64,000 bases of DNA, taken from assembly GCF_008641045.1 (NCBI RefSeq), contig NW_022195052.1, positions 1 through 64,000 on the forward strand. The letters run 5' to 3'. The stretch is from Pistacia vera. Its lineage: Eukaryota > Streptophyta > Magnoliopsida > Sapindales > Anacardiaceae. The notes under the pieces were generated by a model. It did no database searches, had not been told where the DNA came from, and was given only the letters and a program-made list of their open reading frames with translations. How positions within the stretch are numbered: position 1 is the first letter of the stretch; every line of letters begins with the position of its first letter. This document shows positions 57,737 through 64,000 of this stretch, in pieces. Position numbers and translations under genes: made by a program.

Positions 57737-58107
57737 CTTGCAAAATATTGGTTTATGGGATATATGGCTGGTCTGAGTCACAGGACACGTAATCGGTGTA
57801 GCAATTCGGTGCATAGTGTTGGTGTCCGTAGCATTGTTGTATGATATTATTTGCGTCCTTGGTCAAAATAATACTAGGGCTACTGACATTTCTAGAATGA
57901 CCACCATATGTGATCATATGTTTCTCACTATCAAGATTTGAAATAGTTGATACCCTTGTCACGGTTCTACCATGCTAAGGACATATATCAATACATATGA
58001 TATGATTTACGTGATATAGTGAATAATGCATTTTATTGATTAATAAACATTATTACAAAGAGTCAATTTCACAATAATTGATTGGCTCTAGGGCACCTAC
58101 TCCAACA

Positions 58108-58797
58108 GTTATAGCAATCAACTAAAACAAATTCTCAACATGCACATAAGACATATCATCTCAACCAATTTCACATATAAGATAATTGCATAAGATGATG
58201 AATCATACCTAGTTCACATTTATCATTCCAAGCTCTTTTCGAATGGTGTAGAATCTTTCTTTATCAAGAGGCTTAGTGCCCCAATTGGTGATTAGTATCA
58301 ACAAATTCAAGCGCAATATCACCTTTTCTAACATGATCACATGGGAAATGATGTCTAATGTCTATATGCTTTTTTCTAGAATGATGTACAAGATTTTTAG
58401 ACAAATTGATAGCACTTGTATTATCATAATGAGTAGGAATGCTATTCATTTTGCAACCAAAATCTTCAAGTTTTTGCTTCATCCAAAGAAGTTGTGCACA
58501 ACAATTAGCTGCTGACACATACTTAACTTTCGTGGTTGAAGTAGCAACTGAACTTTGTTTCTTTTAAAACCATGAAACTAGTATGCTTCCAAAGAATTGA
58601 CATGTTCCACTAATGCTCTTCCTATCTATCCTACATCCTCCAAAATTAGCATCTAAATATCCTATAAGACTAAAAAATGATCCTTTAGGATACTGTAAAC
58701 CAATATTTAGAGTTCCTTTCAAGTACCTAAGAATTCTTTTGCCAACATTCAAATGAGATTCTTTACGACAAGATTGGAAACGTGCACACATGCATAC
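58108..58797 (-). pseudogene. Captured copia RNase H fragment, inverted twin of 45867-46492
   Basis: The minus strand reads CARFQSCRKESHLNVGKRIL, YLKGTLNIGLQYPKGS, GGCRIDRKSISGTCQFFGS, SWF-stop-KKQSSVATST, AANCCAQLLWMKQKLEDFGC, DNTSAINLSKNLVHHSRKK and continues to an ERFYTI-like end with ELGM. The stop after SWF is the same as in the twin. Flanking LTR junctions are identical in both copies. This copy is more complete by about 65 bp. Confidence 0.87.
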
Positions 58798-60847
58798 TAT
58801 TAGAGCAGGTGCCATAGAGCCAATCAATTATTGTAATATTGACTCTTTGTAAGAATGTTTATTTATCAATAAAAGGATTTATCTTCTGTATCATGTAATT
58901 CATAATTGTATGTCTTGATATATGTCATTTGGATGGTAGAACCATGACAAGGGTATCAAGTGCTTCAAATCTTGATAGTGAGAACCCTATGATCACATAT
59001 GGTGGCCATTCTAAAAATGTTCGTAGCCCTAGTATTATTCTTACCAAGGACACAGATAATACGGTAAGGCATTATAGTGTTGAATGACTTTATCGTAAGG
59101 TAGTGACTGATCTCACTTGTCAAGGTTCTTTGTCGACAACCTAGTGCAACACATGGGTGCCTACCATAGGTGAGTTCACCAAACAAACTTACTAGAGGAT
59201 TCCATACGGACGTTTCTAGAATGCCCACCATATGTGGTCATAGGGTTCTCACTATCACAATTTGAAACACTTGATACCCTAGTCATGATTCTACCATCCT
59301 AAGGACATATATCATTACATACATGATTAGAAGAATATGCCTTTTCATTGATAAATAAACATTTATTATAGAGTCAATTTTACAATAATTGATTGGCTCT
59401 AAGGTACATACTCTAACAACACATGGGTGCTTGTTGTAGGCAAGTTCACTAGATAGACCCACTAGAGGATTACATATGGATGGTAACCCCAGTGTTTATG
59501 GAATAAATGCTCTAACGAATGGTGGTGCATGTGGTCCTGTAATTTGGCACTAGCCGAACGTAGTTCTATTCAGAGCTATCAATACGGTAGTGATTGGCTG
59601 CATCAAGGAGTGTATCAAGACTATGGTGGATCGACAAAGGATTCATCACTCCTGGGTATGGGAGAAGTTATCTCACTGGGTAATTCAGTAAATGACAATG
59701 ACACTAAATCTCTGGCCACAGTGGGATTGAGTTGTTGCTCAATCCAATTTAATATTCTTGTCATGGGTCTAGTAACTAAATACAAACATGTCGAGGATAT
59801 CTGAGATTGACACTATTTCTATACCTCAATCTCGATGAGATAATAGTTGATGAAAGGATTTGATTGCACGGTAACCATACCGTTGACAAGCTGTGGTTTT
59901 GCTTAATTTGAATCTATCGGGTGGCCATGATACCTTGCTAGGGGCCAATCTTGGTATGTGTGTAGTGAGACAATTAATTGGTGTTAATCGCGACACTACT
60001 CACTGTCGATATGATAAGGAGCCTACAGGTCACACACTTAGAAGATAATTTAAGAATCAATTTGTAAGAAGGGTATTTTTGTCTTTCAGGATGAAAGGGT
60101 ATTTTGGTAATCTTGCAATGCAATTAAATTTGTTGAGGTTGTTGCCTGTATTTAATTTGATATTAAAATTAAATTAGCGAGATTATATTTAACTATATGT
60201 ATGCATATATTTAAATGATATTGTTATTATTAAATGTTAATGTATTTTTTAAGAATATTAATTAATTTTAATTATAATAATAATTAATTAATTTAAAATA
60301 CCAATTATATGGTGTTTGGTTGCAAGGGTAAGCTTGTGTTGGTGCCTATGGGTATTCCTTATTGGAATAGGGTTTTAATTAGTTGCACTATATAAAGGCA
60401 ACTTAAATAAAACATAAGTAAAACTTTTATAAAATAAAAACCCTAGCCACCCTATAGCTTTCTCTCTCTCATGTTTTTTTCTTCAAGTGAAGATGAAATT
60501 TTTTCTATTTTCATTATCTTTGATTCTTGAAGTCGGCAATTGTTCTAGCAAAACAATTTTGGTTCTTCGGATTATCTTCGTGTGGATTTTTATGAATGCG
60601 ATCCTACATTGGATCGATTAGTGAAGAAATTTGATGAACAATGTCGATGAACAGTACTTGATGAATAGTAAAAATGGAGCCTGGGTATGAACTAAATCCT
60701 TGTATGGATTTGTTTTTACACAAATTTTATTTTACATTTTAGTTTATACATGAAAACGTTATAATCTGTACTCGGATCTTGGTTCGTTAATTGATCAATT
60801 CGTTTTAAATCTTTTTTCAACTGCGCGAATCCGCTTAGTTACTTACA
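58798..60847 (+). repeat. Angela LTR, plus, with an inverted LTR piece inside
   Basis: Starts TATTAGAGCAGGTGCC (TG changed to TA, as at 45866) and ends TTAGTTACTTACA. The LTR order is kept at 58798-59211 and 59419-60847. Between them lies an inverted 207-bp LTR start, and about 60 bp around it is present twice. A small deletion lies near 59540. Confidence 0.82.
59212..59418 (-). repeat. Inverted 207-bp LTR start inside the LTR
   Basis: The minus strand starts TGTTAGAGTATGTACC at 59418 and runs through the first 207 bp of the LTR to the 'gtttctagaatg' region. It ends exactly at an LTR terminus on its right side. Confidence 0.85.
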
Positions 60848-61057
60848 AAAACATGCTTTGTGTGATTGTTTTTTCATGCGTCAAAAATGCAAATACTCTT
60901 ACATAACCCCATTAGTGATTTGATCTATCAAATTGTAAAGATAAACGGGTTGGGATTATGAGTTGGGTACTCAAAAATCTGCTTTTGCAATAACCCGTAT
61001 AGAGAAATCTATACATGCTTTTCCAAAGGGGACTGATAAGGTACATTAGATGATGGA
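60848..61057. other. Short unassigned spacer
   Basis: Nothing recognised between the Angela LTR end and the gypsy solo LTR. Its last five bases are the left target duplication. Confidence 0.5.
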
Positions 61058-61406
61058 TGTAATATTCTCTCTAGCTAGTACTTCTTTGAGAGATATATGA
61101 TAAAATTCACTAAATAACTTTTGAAAACATATATACATGTATGTATATAATGTAAAATCCAAAAACTCTAATTTTAATTCATATAAATATATACACAAAA
61201 AAAAACTAATATGCTTTAATAAGTACAAAAAAAATCTTGGATAGTGCCGCCAAACTCCTCCGCTTACTAACGTCCCACTCGACCGTAAATCATCTAGTAC
61301 CTGTAAAATAGTAAAATAATGGAGTAAATACTAATTGTTCAGTAAGTAAACCAAACTACACTACTGTTTTTCCTTCGTTACTCATATTCTAACTTTCCTT
61401 TTCTCA

Positions 61407-61544
61407 CTTCAATCTTTTCTATTATTCTTCATTTTTTTCTGATATTATTCATTTTTTTCTATTGTTCTTCTTTCTTTTCTAATATTCTTCATTCTTTTCT
61501 ATTGTTCTTTATTCTTTTCTAATATTCTTCATTCTTTTCTATTA
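61407..61544 (+). repeat. 20-bp pyrimidine-rich tandem repeat with 40-bp alternation
   Basis: Six full units start at 61425 (TTCTTCATTCTTTTCTATTG type), preceded by a partial one. Unit ends alternate between -AATA/-GATA and -ATTG, giving a 40-bp higher-order period. It lies inside the solo LTR. Confidence 0.88.
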
Positions 61545-62169
61545 TTCTAATTTGCTACTTACCGACTTGCAAGGACAATTAATAAAAGTGTACATTGTCA
61601 AGCACATAAGAAATTCTAAATAATGCAAGTAGCATAATACATATGAAAAAAAAAATAATAAACTTTTTTCTAAGAGATAAACTTTCTTTTCTTTTCTGTT
61701 TTCTGTCTCTTATTCCGTTTCTCTTTCTTTTCTTTATTCTATTCTGGTTTTCCGATTGGACTAGGCTAAGGTGATTTGGAACCCTAGCCATGTGAGTGTA
61801 TTCTGAAATTCTTTCTGGGTACAGTCCTCATCCACATGCACATCTAACAGACTGTACAAATTCTGTCTTTCTATTCTGAGACCGCTCATTGATGGCGGCG
61901 TACATGTAGGAATTTTCTACATCTCTGTCACTCACGGGTTCCTCATTGCAACAACCTTCAAACATAATATTCTATAGAATGAGATTCTATATACATTTCT
62001 AAATAAATTTCCAAGCTATAGAAATTCTACAATTGCATTCTTTAATAAATAACAAAATATACATATTTGCATGTTTGCTTAAAAAGAATCTATAAGCCAT
62101 TTTCTTTTCTTTTCTTTCTCTCATTCTTTGCTAACATTTTCTTTAATATTCTCACTTACCAAATCAAGG

Positions 62170-62195
62170 ATATATATATATATATATATATATAA
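62170..62195. repeat. (TA)n microsatellite
   Basis: About 12 TA dinucleotides inside the solo LTR. Confidence 0.9.
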
Positions 62196-63572
62196 TATGC
62201 ACAATATATGCATGGTCAAACCCATTCTTTGATGTTCTTTCCAAGTTCAAATACACAAACTTGAGACTTCATTATGACATATTGATATGTCATGACATAT
62301 TCTACCATTCTCTACTATCAACAATGCCATATCAAAGTAACAATTTAACATACAATTCCTTTCTAACACTTTCCCAAAGTAATAAGTTTCATAATTTCTA
62401 ATTCAATAACGAAATGTAATGTGCTATTCAAGAAATACTAAGGGGTCAAGTAACTTGAACCATGCACTAAAAACAATTTATCTCATTGAACTAACATGAC
62501 CAAGTGATATTCTAAAATTTCGGCATAACAAAATGCACTCTTGAATCCTAAAATTTACACTTGGTTAAGCCCAACATAATCTTTCTACTCCAATTCTTGC
62601 CTTTCTCTAACCATTTCTTCCATAGGATTTAACCAACCATGCATGCATTTCTCTTTGGATTTTCATCAAACAATTTATATGCACATCCAAATACTTAGTT
62701 GGCCACTCTTCCACATCTCTCTAAATCAACCAAAATTTGAGCAAAAACTCACTAACTTTAGCCTTAAACCTGGCCGGTTTCAACAATTCTTCAACACTTC
62801 AAAGTTTCAACAATAATTCTTCCATAATTCCACCAAATCACCACATACTCATACACTCCTTCTCATGGCTGGAAATTTACACATCATTCAACATCAAAAC
62901 AGCCAATAATTCCCACAATACAATCACATACAACATGCAAGAATCATTCTACACAATTATTGCTCAAATCAAAACTAAAATTGGGTTTACTTACCTTGAA
63001 TGTGTACAACACTAGTGATATAACCTCCCTTTGCTAAAAGTCTTTTCCTCTTCGACCTAGATCATATAAAACCATAAGAATTTAAAACTTTAAAGTTTAA
63101 TCACACACCTTGTGCTAGAATCTTACCTTTGGATGCTTTGGATTGAAAATCTACAAAATTCTAAGCCAATCCTATGAATTCTCTTTGAGATTTGGTGAAG
63201 AAATTTGAGAGAAAAAGGTGTGAGGGTGGCGTGTACAAGGGCTAAAAATTGGTTAGGGTTTATTCTAATGAATCCTTATAACTAATAATATATACATGAG
63301 TTCCCATTTTGCCCTTGCACTTTCTAAGAAATCCCATTTATATCTTCTAGTCAATTACCAAAATAGCCGCATTTCTATTATCTTCTTCACATTATTTTGC
63401 TTCCTTTCACTCCCCACTTTTTCATCTAATTATGAGTGAAAATACCATTTTACCCCTAATGAAGTTTTAAGGAGTTTTCTTCACATTTGTCTAAGGTAAC
63501 TTCAAAGAAATCTAACTAAGGGTATTGGGGTGTAAATAAAATTACGTACTTTGATTTGGGTGTCACAATGGA

Positions 63573-64000
63573 CATAAGAATCATGGTAAGTATTCTCACA
63601 AAGATGGGGAACACATTCAGTTCATATGTAAGGTTAAAATTGTGTTTTTAACATATGAATGACAAATTGTTGGCAAATGTGTGTTTGAATGTTGAATGAG
63701 TGTTTTGAATGAAGAAAAGTCAAAATGATACAATCTTGTGGTTAATATCAAATTTGACACTTTTTCTCCTATATGGAAACTCCCAATGATTAGAATGTCA
63801 AAAACATTATTTGTTGATATTTTGATCAATGTGCAATTAGAGTCAAACATTTTTTTCAAACTATATGTTTTGGAACGATCGTGCCTATATGTGGAAAGAT
63901 TGTGCACATTGAGTGTATTTAAATCAGATTTTAAAAATCAATGCATGTCCATGCTAGCTATCACGAACGACTATGCATCATGTTACGTTGCCCTAACCCT
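63573..64000. other. Unassigned right edge
   Basis: AT-rich, no recognised element end or domain. A 96-codon minus-strand frame (63617-63907) has no family resemblance that I can see. Confidence 0.4.

Larger units (their letters stand above)
55836..57839. mobile_element. Mutator-like element with long terminal inverted repeats (2.0 kb)
   Basis: The termini CAATAATGCTACGAACACC (55836) and, read inward from 57839, CAACAATGCTACGGACACC are the start of inverted repeats that can be followed for more than 400 bp into each arm. The flanks tattgtatt (55827-55835) and tatgatatt (57840-57848) agree at 7 of 9, fitting an old 9-bp Mutator-type target duplication. Other copies of the LTR read straight through this point, which confirms the ends. 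The inner 1 kb (about 56280-57280) has no transposase domain. A 50-codon open stretch with a hydrophobic segment lies at about 56309-56480 on the plus strand, not recognised. It is a non-autonomous element, perhaps carrying captured sequence. Confidence 0.88.
48262..58107 (-). mobile_element. Angela/BARE-type copia element, copy 2 (minus), with nested MULE
   Basis: The order on the minus strand is 5' LTR (54299-58107, containing the 2-kb MULE), primer-binding site, leader with GC-rich hairpins, gag, protease, integrase, reverse transcriptase, RNase H, polypurine tract, truncated 3' LTR. The leader and gag-pol resemble copy 1 closely, including shared premature stops. No target duplication is available because the 3' LTR is truncated. 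Confidence 0.88.
54299..58107 (-). repeat. 5' LTR of Angela copy 2, split by a MULE
   Basis: The minus strand starts TGTTGGAGTAGGTGCCC at 58107 and ends GTTACTTATA at about 54299. Without the insertion at 55836-57839 its length is about 1.8 kb, as for the LTR at 39726-41553. The insertion point lies in the 'gacgcaaataat' part of the U3-side segment. Confidence 0.88.
61058..63567 (-). repeat. Ty3/gypsy solo LTR (2510 bp) with perfect target duplication
   Basis: The minus strand starts TGTGACACCCAAATCAAAG (63567) and ends GAGAGAATATTACA (61058), flanked by atgga at 61053-61057 and at 63568-63572. It contains the 'gggtaaaatggtattttcac' and 'caagggcaaaatggga' stretches and the TTTACAGGTACTAGATGA motif near its 3' end (about 61300), as in long chromovirus LTRs. 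The plus-strand fragment at 33214-34085 belongs to the same family. Confidence 0.9.

Noticed and set aside
1..64000. Transfer RNA, ribosomal RNA or organelle-derived insertions
   Set aside because: No cloverleaf-like tRNA, rRNA core or chloroplast/mitochondrial gene text was noticed. The only tRNA-related sequences are primer-binding sites of the retrotransposons.

Overview
This window is plant nuclear DNA, most likely from a eudicot. The evidence is the AT-rich, intron-bearing gene relics and the almost unbroken layers of plant transposable elements: Ty1/copia elements of the Angela/BARE type, Ty3/gypsy chromovirus-type LTRs, hAT and Mutator-like DNA transposons, and MITEs. I found no intact host gene. 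Every protein-coding stretch is a decayed transposon gene or a broken host gene fragment. Species cannot be told from the sequence.

Layout. 1-249 is the 3' end of a gypsy LTR, followed by a hAT-end remnant (250-404). An old Angela-type LTR lies at 1194-about 2850. Next come two nested copia fragments on the minus strand, one with a MITE inside (2905-5800), and a gypsy solo-LTR-like repeat with a 91-bp tandem repeat (6087-8726). A nearly full-length but dead Ty3/gypsy element (8948-15855, minus) splits a pseudogene of a plant beta-lactamase-domain protein. A second, inverted copy of that pseudogene lies at 16823-17640. A solo LTR (18951-20638) and a hAT element (22497-28038) are nested in or next to a gypsy-type ORF (20889-28225). 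At 28472-29932 there is another LTR, then a replication protein A (RPA70-like) pseudogene (31183-33120).

From 33.2 kb on, Angela-type elements dominate. Copy 1 (+, 34.1-41.55 kb) has lost its 5' LTR and is fused to a gypsy LTR fragment. A SUMO-protease (Ulp1-like) pseudogene follows (41.8-43.1 kb). From 45.2 to 60.8 kb there is a palindromic arrangement. A unit made of two divergent Angela LTRs flanking a captured RNase H fragment of another copia clade occurs at 45.24-48.25 kb, and again inverted at about 54.3-60.8 kb. Angela copy 2 (minus) lies between them. The 5' LTR of copy 2 carries a 2-kb Mutator-like element (55836-57839). Its long terminal inverted repeats hold arrays of a 14-bp palindrome phased at 21 bp, which is the most striking structure in the window. 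A gypsy solo LTR with a perfect 5-bp target duplication (61058-63567) ends the annotated part.

Only nesting relates these pieces: younger elements sit in older ones, and recombination has left solo LTRs, inverted LTR pairs and chimeric junctions. Coordinates of element ends were read by eye. Those supported by target-site duplications, primer-binding sites or polypurine tracts are marked as such.
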